A DNA stretch of 15,390 nucleotides, from positions 1 through 15,390 of the forward strand of contig JAIDNR010000262.1 of assembly GCA_029063695.1 (NCBI GenBank), read 5' to 3'. Made by a program: the position numbers and the translations under genes. The DNA is from Ruminococcus sp. Lineage in GTDB: Bacteria > Bacillota > Clostridia > Oscillospirales > Ruminococcaceae. Positions 7,725 through 15,303 of the stretch are shown here, piece after piece (position 1 is the stretch's first letter; every line of letters begins with the position of its first letter). A model generated the notes under the pieces. The model worked only from the letters and a program-made list of their open reading frames with translations, had not been told where the DNA came from and ran no database searches.

Positions 7725-8350
7725 TCTGTCACATAAGCCTTTCCGCCGACTATTTCAATTCTGTCCTGACAAAAAAGCGATACAGCTTTCGGGAGCAGTT
7801 TCCATTCGACATTCTCCATGATACGTTTCTGCAATACTTCAGGAGTATCGTCTTTTTTAACGTCAACAACGCCCTGCAATATTATTGCACCTGCGTCTGC
7901 TTTTTCATTTACAAAATGTATCGTCGCACCGCTTACTTTTACACCGTATTCAAGAGCTTTTTCGTGAACTTTAAGCCCGTAGAATCCCTCACCGCAGAAT
8001 GACGGAATAAGAGCAGGGTGAACATTTATAATTTTATATGCATATTTACTTGTAATGCACTCGTCAAGAATAGTCATAAATCCTGCGAGTACAATCAAAT
8101 CAGCCTTTTCCTCGTCGAGTGCGTCAAGTACTGCCATGCTGTATGACTTGCTATCGGCATACTCTCTGCGTGGGATAACCCTTGTTGAAATGCCGTTATT
8201 TTTTGCCCTTTCGAGTGCATAGGCATTCGGGTTAGACGATATAACACAGGTAATTTTTCCGCCGATGATTTCACCGTTTTTTTCAGCGTCAATGAGTGCC
8301 TGTAAATTAGTTCCTCCGCCCGATACAAGAACAATTATATTTTTTTCCAT
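7721..8350 (-). CDS. purN: Phosphoribosylglycinamide formyltransferase (GAR transformylase)
   Basis: Folate-dependent enzyme that formylates GAR to FGAR, the third step of the pathway, in the cytosol. From the ATG at 8350 it is 209 residues, the normal size. The N-terminus MEKNIIVLVSGGGTNLQALI holds the phosphate-binding SGGGTN loop (10-15). The catalytic triad is visible as N109 and H111 in IINVHPALIPSF and D152 in HFVNEKADAG. The frame is open up to 8467, but that extension lies inside the preceding gene and has no family similarity; the chosen ATG has AAAGGAATAAAG upstream. It follows the unknown gene by 4 bases and overlaps the next lipoprotein gene by 4. Confidence 0.97.
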   Translation of the reverse strand: MEKNIIVLVSGGGTNLQALIDAEKNGEIIGGKITCVISSNPNAYALERAKNNGISTRVIPRREYADSKSYSMAVLDALDEEKADLIVLAGFMTILDECITSKYAYKIINVHPALIPSFCGEGFYGLKVHEKALEYGVKVSGATIHFVNEKADAGAIILQGVVDVKKDDTPEVLQKRIMENVEWKLLPKAVSLFCQDRIEIVGGKAYVTE

Positions 8351-8354
8351 ATCT

Positions 8355-8873
8355 TTATTCCTTTTCCTGATTAAGTCTTTTAAGCGTTTCAAGACTTTCC
8401 TTGTCATCGAGAATTTCAAATATATATTCCCAGTCCTCATTATGCCAGTCTCTGAAACGTACAGCAAATTTCTTTAAATAATAAACGTCAATTTCAAAAA
8501 AGCAGTCAAAATTTGCCTTTTTAGCACGTTTGAGCAGTTTTCTGTATGAACATTTTTTATATCCCAGTATTTTATATGAAAGCAGGTATATTGTTTTACT
8601 CGTTCCGCCATAAACAGCATTTTCGAGGTCTTTTATTTCCTCGTTCATAAGTGCGACGGCAAGAGATTCAACGTCGAGACCGTCTGACATATACCACAAT
8701 GCAAGTGATATTCTCAGTCTGTTTATGGAATTTATGTCATACGTACCGATTTCACCAGCACATTCACAGTAATTGTACTGCGAAATATCACCGCCGTTCA
8801 GCACTGTTTCAAGTTCTGAACGATATTCAAGGAGTTTTGATTTAACAAAATCCTCTGCCTTTTCTGTAAGCAT
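8355..8873 (-). CDS. Hypothetical soluble protein
   Basis: Not recognised. From the ATG at 8873 it has 172 residues and no signal peptide or membrane helix. It appears mainly helical, with acidic ends and a basic, Tyr/Phe/Lys-rich middle (about 93-140, including YKKCSYRKLLKRAKKANFD). Four cysteines (36, 38, 108, 124) show no clear metal pattern. An in-frame TTG at 8900 exists, but the ATG has an AGGAG site at 9 bases and is the better start. It lies 16 bases after a DUF3592-like gene and 4 bases before purN. Its position inside the purine run suggests co-expression, nothing more. Confidence 0.7.
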   Translation of the reverse strand: MLTEKAEDFVKSKLLEYRSELETVLNGGDISQYNYCECAGEIGTYDINSINRLRISLALWYMSDGLDVESLAVALMNEEIKDLENAVYGGTSKTIYLLSYKILGYKKCSYRKLLKRAKKANFDCFFEIDVYYLKKFAVRFRDWHNEDWEYIFEILDDKESLETLKRLNQEKE

Positions 8874-8889
8874 ATTGAAAATCTCCTGT

Positions 8890-9357
8890 TTAATAGGCAA
8901 GAATTGCTATAAGCACAAAAATTGCAGCTATTCCGCCGAAAATTATGTATCTGTAGTAGTTTGTGGTAAGTTCTGATTCCCTGTTTGCGAAATAAAAGAA
9001 AAGTTCATCATAAGGGTCATAGCAAATCATTTCTTCGTCTCCTATATCGTACTTCTTCTCTTTGTCGGCGATAGTATAAGCGGAACTTATTTCCGTACCG
9101 TCCTCAGTTTCGTAACGCACAATGGGATAATAATGAATTCTTGTACCCTTTTCCGTGTGGTAATCGGTTATTCTGCCATATACAGCAACTGTATTCCTGA
9201 TACGCTTTTTTACTTTGAATATATGATACAGAAATACAGCAACCATAAGAACATATATTCCCAGAAGTCCGTACAGCAGATAACCGTAATGGTATGTAAC
9301 GCCGACTGTTATAAAAGACACAATCGCCCAGATATAGTCAATTTTTTCAACATTCAT
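8890..9357 (-). CDS. DUF3592-like membrane protein
   Basis: A 155-residue protein with two hydrophobic segments at the N-terminus (about 8-26 and 28-46), a soluble middle domain (about 50-125) and a last hydrophobic segment at 136-155 running to the end of the chain. The middle part has the look of DUF3592: a VYGRI(T)D strand, YYPIVRYETEDG, then GDEEMICYDPYDE, a pattern of a small beta domain held near the membrane. The function of this family is not established. The ATG has an AAAGG-containing site upstream and lies 15 bases after the purM stop. The family call is by eye and moderately sure; the membrane topology is clearer. Confidence 0.72.
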   Translation of the reverse strand: MNVEKIDYIWAIVSFITVGVTYHYGYLLYGLLGIYVLMVAVFLYHIFKVKKRIRNTVAVYGRITDYHTEKGTRIHYYPIVRYETEDGTEISSAYTIADKEKKYDIGDEEMICYDPYDELFFYFANRESELTTNYYRYIIFGGIAAIFVLIAILAY

Positions 9358-9372
9358 AAAATCTGCCTTTCT

Positions 9373-10410
9373 TTAGCAGATAATTACGCCCTCTTCAGAT
9401 TCAATGAGTTCGCCGAGAACATAAGCATCTTCTCCTGCTGACTTAATAGCAGAAATTGCCTTGTCAGCATCATTTTTATCAACTGAAACAATCATTCCGA
9501 CACCCATATTGAATGTATTGAACATATCACGTTCAGGAATATTTCCACTCCTTGCAATAAGGTCAAAAATCGGGAGTACCTGTACGGCATTTCTTTCGAT
9601 TTTTGCGGAAAGATTTTTAGGAAGTGAACGTGGGATATTCTCATAAAATCCACCGCCTGTGATATGTGAGATTGATTTTACATTCACAGTATCAATCAGT
9701 TTCATAATAGCCTTTACATAAATTCTTGTTGGAGTAAGAAGAGTTTCGCCAAGTGTTGCACCCAAATCATCAAAATACATATTGAGTTTTTGTTCATTCA
9801 CATCAAATACACGTCTTACAAGTGAGAATCCGTTTGAATGTACACCGCTTGACTTGATAGCGATTAAGACATCTCCTGCTTTCTGAGTATCAGGCTGTAA
9901 AATCTTATCCTTGTCAACTACACCAACGGAAAAACCTGCAAGGTCGTATTCATCTTCGGGCATAAGTCCCGGGTGTTCAGCAGTTTCGCCGCCGATTAAT
10001 GCACATTCAGCCTGCACACAACCCTCTGCAACACCTGATACGATTTCAGCAATTTTTTCGGGAATGTTCTTTCCGCAGGCGATATAATCAAGAAAGAACT
10101 GTGGTTTAGCTCCACAGCAGATAATATCATTAACGCACATTGCAACACAGTCAATACCAACTGTATCATGTTTATCCATTATAAAAGCAATCTTGATTTT
10201 AGTACCGACGCCGTCAGTACCGGAAACAAGTACAGGTTTATTGATACCTGTCATATCGAGTTCAAAAAGACCACCGAAACCGCCGATTCCTGATATACAG
10301 CCGGGAATCATTGTTTTTGCGATATGCTTTTTCATGAGTTCAACCGACTTGTAACCGGCAGTTACATCAACACCGGCTTTTTTATAGCTTTCAGAAAAAC
10401 TGTTATTCAT
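9373..10410 (-). CDS. purM: Phosphoribosylformylglycinamidine cyclo-ligase (AIR synthetase)
   Basis: ATP-dependent enzyme that closes the imidazole ring of FGAM to give AIR, the fifth step. It has 345 residues, as usual. Motifs are the early signature SYKKAGVD (8-15), IGGFGGLFEL (42-51), GTDGVGTK (64-71), the metal-binding CVNDI (92-96), ALIGGETAEHPG (137-148) and the later HITGGGFYENIPR in the C-terminal domain. The start has AAAGGAG about 10 bases upstream. It follows purF after an 87-base gap that contains a hairpin. Its substrate FGAM must come from PurL/PurQ/PurS encoded elsewhere, since none is in the window. Confidence 0.98.
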   Translation of the reverse strand: MNNSFSESYKKAGVDVTAGYKSVELMKKHIAKTMIPGCISGIGGFGGLFELDMTGINKPVLVSGTDGVGTKIKIAFIMDKHDTVGIDCVAMCVNDIICCGAKPQFFLDYIACGKNIPEKIAEIVSGVAEGCVQAECALIGGETAEHPGLMPEDEYDLAGFSVGVVDKDKILQPDTQKAGDVLIAIKSSGVHSNGFSLVRRVFDVNEQKLNMYFDDLGATLGETLLTPTRIYVKAIMKLIDTVNVKSISHITGGGFYENIPRSLPKNLSAKIERNAVQVLPIFDLIARSGNIPERDMFNTFNMGVGMIVSVDKNDADKAISAIKSAGEDAYVLGELIESEEGVIIC

Positions 10411-10497
10411 AGCAATTTTACTCCTTTAATTCAACAATTCAACAAATCAGGCAGGAAGAAATAATCACCCTCCTCCTGCCTTGATAATATTTTCAAT
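10411..10497 (-). other. purF-purM intercistronic region with RNA hairpin
   Basis: On the transcribed strand a stem of 8 Watson-Crick pairs is formed by AGGCAGGA (mRNA sense, complement of 10474-10481) and TCCTGCCT (complement of 10449-10456). It extends by about four more pairs, two of them G-U, around a 9-base loop. The 3' side is followed by a U-richer but interrupted stretch (GATTTGTTGAATTG), not a clean U-tract, so it is at best a weak terminator. It could instead reduce purM expression relative to purF or mark a processing site. The purM ribosome site lies about 35 bases downstream. This is the widest gap between the purine genes. Confidence 0.55.
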
Positions 10498-11922
10498 TTA
10501 TTCTTTACCGCTCCAGCAGTATGTACAGAGATTGCATTCCGGAAGTCCGACAGCTTTTACCTTTCCAGGCAGTGACTGAAATTCAAGTGAAGTAAGTTTC
10601 AGTCGTTTGCAGATTTCATCACGGAGTTTCTTTCCTCTCTCTGTATTTGTATCACTGTATTCAGCAAGATATTTTACGCCCTCTTCTCCCTCAAATTCAT
10701 CAATAATCTGACGTGCAATGAGTTCAAGTTCAGAGTGACTTCTTGAGAAATTGAGGTACTTACAGCCGTACATAATAGGCGGACAAGCTGAACGCATATG
10801 TACTTCCTTTGCACCGTTTTCATACAGAAATTCCACCGTTTCACGCATCTGTGTACCACGGACTATGCTGTCATCAACAAAAAGAAGTTTTTTTCCCTCA
10901 ATAAGTTCATGAACAGGAATGAGTTTCATTTTTGCAACTTTGTTACGCATACTTTGGTTAGTAGGCATGAAACTGCGGGGCCATGTAGGTGTGTACTTTA
11001 TAAACGGACGGGCAAATGGAATACCGCTTCTGTTTGCGTAACCGATAGCATGAGGAGTACCCGAATCAGGCACACCACATACATAGTCAACATCGGGAAG
11101 TTTACCTGCGGCAATATCATTTTCCGCCATGATTTCACCGTTTCTTGTACGCATTACCTCAACATTCACACCTTCATAACAGGCAGTAGGATAACCGTAA
11201 TAAGTCCACAGAAAAGTACATATCTTCATCTTGGACGGGTCACCATCTGCAAGAACTTTACAGTCATCGGCAGTAATTTCAACTATTTCACCTGCTGTAA
11301 GTTCTTTGTAAGTATCATAGCCGAGTTTCTGAAATGCAAATGATTCAGTTGAAAGACAGAAACCGTCCCAGCGTTTACCGATAACCACAGGAAGTCTGCC
11401 ATATTGGTCACGGGCTGCAATGATGCTGTCTTTCGTGAGTATAATAAGCGACATTGTACCCTCAATTTTGCTCTGTGCATAGCGTATACCGTCAACGAAA
11501 TTATCTTTCTGTGCAATCAATGCACCGATTAAATCGCCTGAATTAATATTTCCGCTGCTCATTGCCTCAAAGTTCGCACAGCCTTTCTGAAGAAGTTCAT
11601 CAACAAGAGCATCGGCATTTCTGATTATTCCGACAGAACATACAGCATAAAGTCCGAGCTTTGAACGAACCATAATGGGCTGAGGGTCTGTATCGCTTAT
11701 ACAGCCGATGCAGATTTTACCACGCATATTAACAACATCGTTTTCAAATTTAGTTCTGAAAGGCGAATTTTCAATACTGTGAATACTTCTCTGAAATCCT
11801 TTGTCCTCAGAATATGCAGTCATACCGCCACGTCTTGTGCCAAGATGCGAATGATAGTCTGTACCATAAAAAACATCAACAATACAGTCGTTTTTTGAGG
11901 CTGCACCAAAAAATCCGCCCAT
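10498..11922 (-). CDS. purF: PurF-family amidophosphoribosyltransferase lacking the N-terminal catalytic Cys
   Basis: Homologue of the enzyme that makes phosphoribosylamine from PRPP in the committed step of purine synthesis. The phosphoribosyltransferase half is intact: GVPDSG (283-288), the PRSFMPT loop (315-321) and the PRPP motif LLFVDDSIVRGT (346-357). Cysteines C235, C387, C463 and C466 match the four 4Fe-4S ligands of the Bacillus enzyme by hand alignment. The glutaminase half is unusual. It begins MGGFFG where active enzymes have CGxFG, so Gly replaces the nucleophile Cys1; the HVRYAT arginine and the HNGN asparagine also appear lost (CISDTD, CSVGIIRN). An in-frame stop one codon before the ATG rules out a longer form or propeptide. 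The protein may use free ammonia or a partner glutaminase. It lies 3 bases after purC, with GGGAGAA as ribosome site. Confidence 0.93.
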   Translation of the reverse strand: MGGFFGAASKNDCIVDVFYGTDYHSHLGTRRGGMTAYSEDKGFQRSIHSIENSPFRTKFENDVVNMRGKICIGCISDTDPQPIMVRSKLGLYAVCSVGIIRNADALVDELLQKGCANFEAMSSGNINSGDLIGALIAQKDNFVDGIRYAQSKIEGTMSLIILTKDSIIAARDQYGRLPVVIGKRWDGFCLSTESFAFQKLGYDTYKELTAGEIVEITADDCKVLADGDPSKMKICTFLWTYYGYPTACYEGVNVEVMRTRNGEIMAENDIAAGKLPDVDYVCGVPDSGTPHAIGYANRSGIPFARPFIKYTPTWPRSFMPTNQSMRNKVAKMKLIPVHELIEGKKLLFVDDSIVRGTQMRETVEFLYENGAKEVHMRSACPPIMYGCKYLNFSRSHSELELIARQIIDEFEGEEGVKYLAEYSDTNTERGKKLRDEICKRLKLTSLEFQSLPGKVKAVGLPECNLCTYCWSGKE

Positions 11923-11925
11923 AAA

Positions 11926-12645
11926 TTATTCTCCCATAAGTCTCTTCATGATTTCCTGATAAGCTTCTTCAACGCCGCCCATATCTCTGCGGAAACGGTC
12001 TTTATCAAGCTTTTCATGAGTTGTGCTGTCCCAGAAACGGCAGGTATCGGGAGAAATTTCGTCAGCAAGAATAATAGTTCCGTCGGAAGTTCTGCCGAAC
12101 TCAATCTTGAAATCAATAAGGTCGATATTGAGTTCCTTAAAGAACTTAACCATAAACTCATTTACCTTGAAAGCATATTTTGCAATGGTATCGATTTCTT
12201 CTTTTGTAGCAAGACCGAGAGCAAGTGCATAGTAATCATTGATGAACGGGTCACCCAAATCGTCGTTTTTATAGCTGAACTCAAGAATAGGAGTGAGGAG
12301 CTTTGTACCTTCTTCAACGCCCATTCTTTTTGAGAAACTGCCAGCTGCTACGTTTCTGATAATAACCTCAAGGGGTACGATAGAAACTTTCTTGACAATA
12401 GTCTCTCTGTCGCTGATTTCTTCTACGAGATGAGTAGGAACACCCTCTTTTTCAAGCATCTTGAACATATAGTTTGTCATTCTGTTGTTGATTGCACCCT
12501 TGCCGGAGATAGTACCTTTCTTCTCGCCGTTGAAAGCAGTTGCATCGTCCTTGTAATCAACGATAACAAGGTCAGGATTATTTGTGGCATAGACTTTCTT
12601 AGCCTTGCCCTCATAAAGCTGTTCTGTTTTTGTTACATTTTCCAT
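11926..12645 (-). CDS. purC: SAICAR synthetase
   Basis: Joins CAIR and aspartate with ATP to give SAICAR, the step after PurE. The 239-residue length is typical of bacterial single-domain PurC. Motifs are the N-terminal LYEGKAKKVY (10-19), PLEVIIRNVAAGS (91-103), DFKIEFG (178-184) and the substrate/metal block LADEISPDTCRFWD (193-206). The ATG has a strong AAGGAGG site. It is separated from purE by 71 bases with a small hairpin, and its stop is one codon before the purF ATG in the same frame. No PurB (the next enzyme) is encoded in the window. Confidence 0.98.
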   Translation of the reverse strand: MENVTKTEQLYEGKAKKVYATNNPDLVIVDYKDDATAFNGEKKGTISGKGAINNRMTNYMFKMLEKEGVPTHLVEEISDRETIVKKVSIVPLEVIIRNVAAGSFSKRMGVEEGTKLLTPILEFSYKNDDLGDPFINDYYALALGLATKEEIDTIAKYAFKVNEFMVKFFKELNIDLIDFKIEFGRTSDGTIILADEISPDTCRFWDSTTHEKLDKDRFRRDMGGVEEAYQEIMKRLMGE

Positions 12646-12684
12646 TTTAAATTTCCTCCTTGAGAATTATAGAAATTTATGCAA

Positions 12685-12702
12685 GTCCGCACCATTGCGG
12701 AC
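12685..12702 (-). other. Perfect hairpin between purE and purC
   Basis: A perfect 7-base inverted repeat, GTCCGCA and TGCGGAC, with a 4-base loop sits in the otherwise AT-rich 71-base gap between purE and purC. It is not followed by a U-tract, so it is unlikely to be a strong terminator. It may stabilise the purE mRNA end or mark a processing point. The purC ribosome site is about 30 bases downstream. Confidence 0.6.
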
Positions 12703-12716
12703 AAGTAAACATTAAA

Positions 12717-13217
12717 TCAAAGTGCAGCGATTTCTTCCTGCAACTTTACATCTTTTTCTTTTACGCTATCAGCCATTTTCTGCTTCTCGGCAACAAGCTT
12801 TTCAGCAAGTGAATCATCTGAAAGTGCAAGAATCTGCACAGCAAGTACAGCTGCATTCTTTGCACCGTTGATGCCTACAGTAGCCACAGGAACTCCGGGC
12901 GGCATCATGACAGTGGCAAGCAGAGCGTCCATACCCTCCAGTGCAGCAGATTTCATAGGTATACCGATAACAGGGAGAGTTGTGTGACCTGCAATAACTC
13001 CTGCGAGATGTGCAGCCATTCCTGCGGCACAGATTATAACACCGAAACCGTTGTCTTTTGCATTTGCTGCAAATTCAGCAGCCTCAGCAGGTGTGCGGTG
13101 TGCACTCATAACATGGCATTCAAATTCAACACCATATTTTTTCAGCTCAGTGAGAGCAGATTTTACTACAGGAAAATCACTGTCGCTTCCCATAATAACA
13201 GCAGCTTTTTTTGACAT
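12717..13217 (-). CDS. purE: N5-carboxyaminoimidazole ribonucleotide mutase, class I
   Basis: Converts N5-CAIR to CAIR in the cytosol. From the ATG at 13217 it has 166 residues. The motifs MGSDSD (9-14), SAHRTP with the catalytic His40 (38-43), AAGMAAHLAG (64-73) and MPPGVPVATVGI are those of class I bacterial PurE, not the AGRSNAL pattern of the class II AIR carboxylases. Class I enzymes normally depend on PurK to make N5-CAIR, and purK is not in the window. The frame extends to a TTG at 13232, but the ATG has a GGAG site and matches the family start. It is the first purine gene of the run, and a possible promoter lies just upstream. Confidence 0.97.
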   Translation of the reverse strand: MSKKAAVIMGSDSDFPVVKSALTELKKYGVEFECHVMSAHRTPAEAAEFAANAKDNGFGVIICAAGMAAHLAGVIAGHTTLPVIGIPMKSAALEGMDALLATVMMPPGVPVATVGINGAKNAAVLAVQILALSDDSLAEKLVAEKQKMADSVKEKDVKLQEEIAAL

Positions 13218-13238
13218 AATAAAACACTCCAATCCTAA

Positions 13239-13267
13239 ATAATATATAACTCAATCACCCATTGCAA
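13239..13267 (-). promoter_or_regulatory. Candidate sigma-A promoter upstream of purE
   Basis: On the minus strand a TTGCAA box (13262-13267, 4 of 6 matches to TTGACA) is followed after exactly 17 bases by TATTAT (13239-13244, 5 of 6 matches to TATAAT). Transcription would begin near 13232, about 15 bases before the purE ATG, so the leader would be too short for a riboswitch. The -35 box lies inside the end of the preceding gene. In AT-rich DNA such matches occur by chance, so this is only a candidate for a purine-specific start. Confidence 0.35.
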
Positions 13268-14324
13268 TATCCTGCTCCTGATTTTCCACAGGCGGCTCAG
13301 GCTTCGGATATACAGGCGAATCAAGCTCGAATCTGCCCGAAACAGCGTGAATGTCACTTTCAGAACTTCCGCTGAATCTCACGGCAAGTCTGTAGTTGTC
13401 ATAAAGGGTCTTCTCAGTTCCCGACTCATCATAATAAATAATTTCCGTATCAGCATTTATTGATACATCATAATGCGGAATACCGTCATCTGAACTTACG
13501 GAATAGATATGCATATCGGAAATTCCAAGCAGTTTTCTGGAAATTATATTATTATCATTCTTGAATGCAGGAACGAATGAAGAACGATTTCCAGATGTTA
13601 TTTCCGACAGAAGTTCATCATTGAATGTATAAGCATATTCAAGATACTTTTCAGCTCCTGCGGTCATTTTTTCAATCATATAGGGAGAAAGTTTTGAAAG
13701 AAGTACACGGCTGTATATATTCAGATTATAAGGACAATCCATAACTTCGCCCGAAACATATGCACTTTTGAAAAGCAGTCCGTCGGCATCGGCATAAAAA
13801 GTATATATTCCGCAATCATCGGAAAAAACAGCTTCATTTCCGTTAAAACTGCATGAATCCCATGACCTGCGGAAAAGCGGCATAAAATCCATATTATACA
13901 GTACAAATGAATTATCGGCAGAGCTTTCCGCACAGTATATAACAAGATTATTTATTGTATATCGTGTTATATCACTGTAAATAAACGGAGTGACTGCATT
14001 TCCCTCATAATCAATACAACCGTAAAGAAGTTCGCCGCCGATTTTTTTTGATGCAATACATCTTCCGTCGCCTGAAAATTTCAGCTCCTGCCATTCGGGA
14101 TTCGCAGTAATCCTTACAGAATCGGCAATTCCAAAACTGCCTTTGCCGTCACTGAAAATAATATTTCCTGAACTGTCGGTTTCAACAGTACGGACTATTT
14201 CAGTCTGATTGCTGTCGCTCTGCATATTATCGGGAACATTCACATAAAACCGTGTAATAGCGGCGGCAAAAATAATTATTACTGCAAAAAGAAGTGATAC
14301 AATAAGCCTTGTACGCTTATTCAT
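13251..14324 (-). CDS. Membrane-anchored WG-repeat-like protein, unknown function
   Basis: A 357-residue protein with a basic start and one hydrophobic helix at about 7-25, without a lipobox, so it is probably anchored in the membrane with the bulk outside. The outer part looks beta-rich. A segment YGCIDYEGNAVTPFIYSDI (101-119) and a weaker one around SFGIADSVRITANPEW (63-78) resemble WG (KWG) beta repeats, as in many surface proteins of Clostridia. The middle and C-terminal regions are not recognised; the tail is Pro/Glu-rich (YPKPEPPVENQEQD). The ATG overlaps the glycosyltransferase stop by 8 bases and has AAAGGT upstream. The surface location pairs it with the glycosyltransferase rather than with the purine genes. 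Confidence 0.75.
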   Translation of the reverse strand: MNKRTRLIVSLLFAVIIIFAAAITRFYVNVPDNMQSDSNQTEIVRTVETDSSGNIIFSDGKGSFGIADSVRITANPEWQELKFSGDGRCIASKKIGGELLYGCIDYEGNAVTPFIYSDITRYTINNLVIYCAESSADNSFVLYNMDFMPLFRRSWDSCSFNGNEAVFSDDCGIYTFYADADGLLFKSAYVSGEVMDCPYNLNIYSRVLLSKLSPYMIEKMTAGAEKYLEYAYTFNDELLSEITSGNRSSFVPAFKNDNNIISRKLLGISDMHIYSVSSDDGIPHYDVSINADTEIIYYDESGTEKTLYDNYRLAVRFSGSSESDIHAVSGRFELDSPVYPKPEPPVENQEQDIAMGD

Positions 14325-15288
14325 TATTTGGATTTACCTTTTTTCTGTAGTCCCCATCAGTTTCGCCTGCAATATAGATTGGACGCTTTTTAACTTCGAG
14401 GTACATTTTGGAAATATACTGTCCGAGTATTCCCGCACAGCCAAGCTGAATGCCGCCTACAGCAAATACTGCCGCAATAACCGCAAACCAGCCGAATTTA
14501 ATATCAGTAACAATTGAAAGAATCAATCCTGCCATAAAAATAATCATCGCAAGGATAAGGCAGAATATTCCGAAAAAGATTGAAAGTGCAAGCGGAAATG
14601 TTGAAAAAGCCATAATGCCCTCTAAAGAATATTTAAACAATCCCCAGAATGACCATGAAGTAGTACCGGCAGGACGCTCAACATTTTCATAAGGCATATA
14701 TTTTACCCTGAATCCTACCCAGCTAAAAATACCCTTTGAAAAGCGGTTATATTCCGACATTTCAAGAATAGCATCAACCATTTGTCTTGTCATGAAACGG
14801 AAATCCTGTGCACCATCAACAATTTCAGTATCGGAGATTTTGTTCATTATTTTATAGAACATACGTGCAAACCACGAACGCACTTTTGATTCGCCTGTTC
14901 TGCTTATACGTCTTGTTGTTGCACAGTCAAATTCGCCGTTCTTCACATAATTATACATTTGCGGAAGAAAAGCGGGCGGGTGCTGCAAATCAGCATCCAT
15001 AACAACAACGTAATCACCTCTTGAATTTTTAAGTCCGGCATACATTCCGGATTCCTTTCCGAAATTTCTCGAGAAAGAAATATATCTCACACGCTTGTCC
15101 TTTGTGGCAAGTTCCCTGAAAATTTCAAGAGTTCTGTCCTTTGAGCCGTCATTGATAAACAAATACTCAAATTCAAGTTCGGGATTTTCTTTTTTCATGT
15201 TGTCAGTAACTTTTGTAATCTCCTCATAAAACATCGGGAGAACTTCTTGTTCGTTGTAGCAAGGTACAACGACAGAAACAAGTTTCAT
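14317..15288 (-). CDS. Family 2 glycosyltransferase, GtrB/DPM1-like
   Basis: Membrane glycosyltransferase of the kind that transfers a sugar from a nucleotide sugar to a polyprenyl phosphate on the inner face of the membrane. It has 323 residues from the ATG at 15288. The GT-A domain shows VVPCYNEQEVLPMFYEE (7-23), FINDGSKDRT (44-53), SFSRNFGKESGMYAGL (71-86), and the metal-binding DAD in VMDADLQHPP (96-105). ERPAGTTSW (204-212) precedes two long C-terminal membrane helices at about 233-259 and 265-290, the layout of bactoprenol glycosyltransferases such as GtrB. The ATG has a clear GGAGG site; the frame is open further up to 15375 but has no family similarity there. It probably serves cell-surface glycan synthesis and is the first gene in the window. 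Confidence 0.93.
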   Translation of the reverse strand: MKLVSVVVPCYNEQEVLPMFYEEITKVTDNMKKENPELEFEYLFINDGSKDRTLEIFRELATKDKRVRYISFSRNFGKESGMYAGLKNSRGDYVVVMDADLQHPPAFLPQMYNYVKNGEFDCATTRRISRTGESKVRSWFARMFYKIMNKISDTEIVDGAQDFRFMTRQMVDAILEMSEYNRFSKGIFSWVGFRVKYMPYENVERPAGTTSWSFWGLFKYSLEGIMAFSTFPLALSIFFGIFCLILAMIIFMAGLILSIVTDIKFGWFAVIAAVFAVGGIQLGCAGILGQYISKMYLEVKKRPIYIAGETDGDYRKKVNPNNE

Positions 15289-15303
15289 AATAGACCTCCA
15301 GTC

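Noticed and set aside
8351..8467. N-terminal extension of purN
   Set aside because: It runs inside the preceding gene, has no similarity to GAR transformylase, and the ATG at 8350 has a good ribosome site.
10798..11343. Plus-strand open frame of 181 codons inside purF
   Set aside because: Antisense to the conserved transferase region of purF; composition rich in Cys, His and Phe as expected of a shadow frame.
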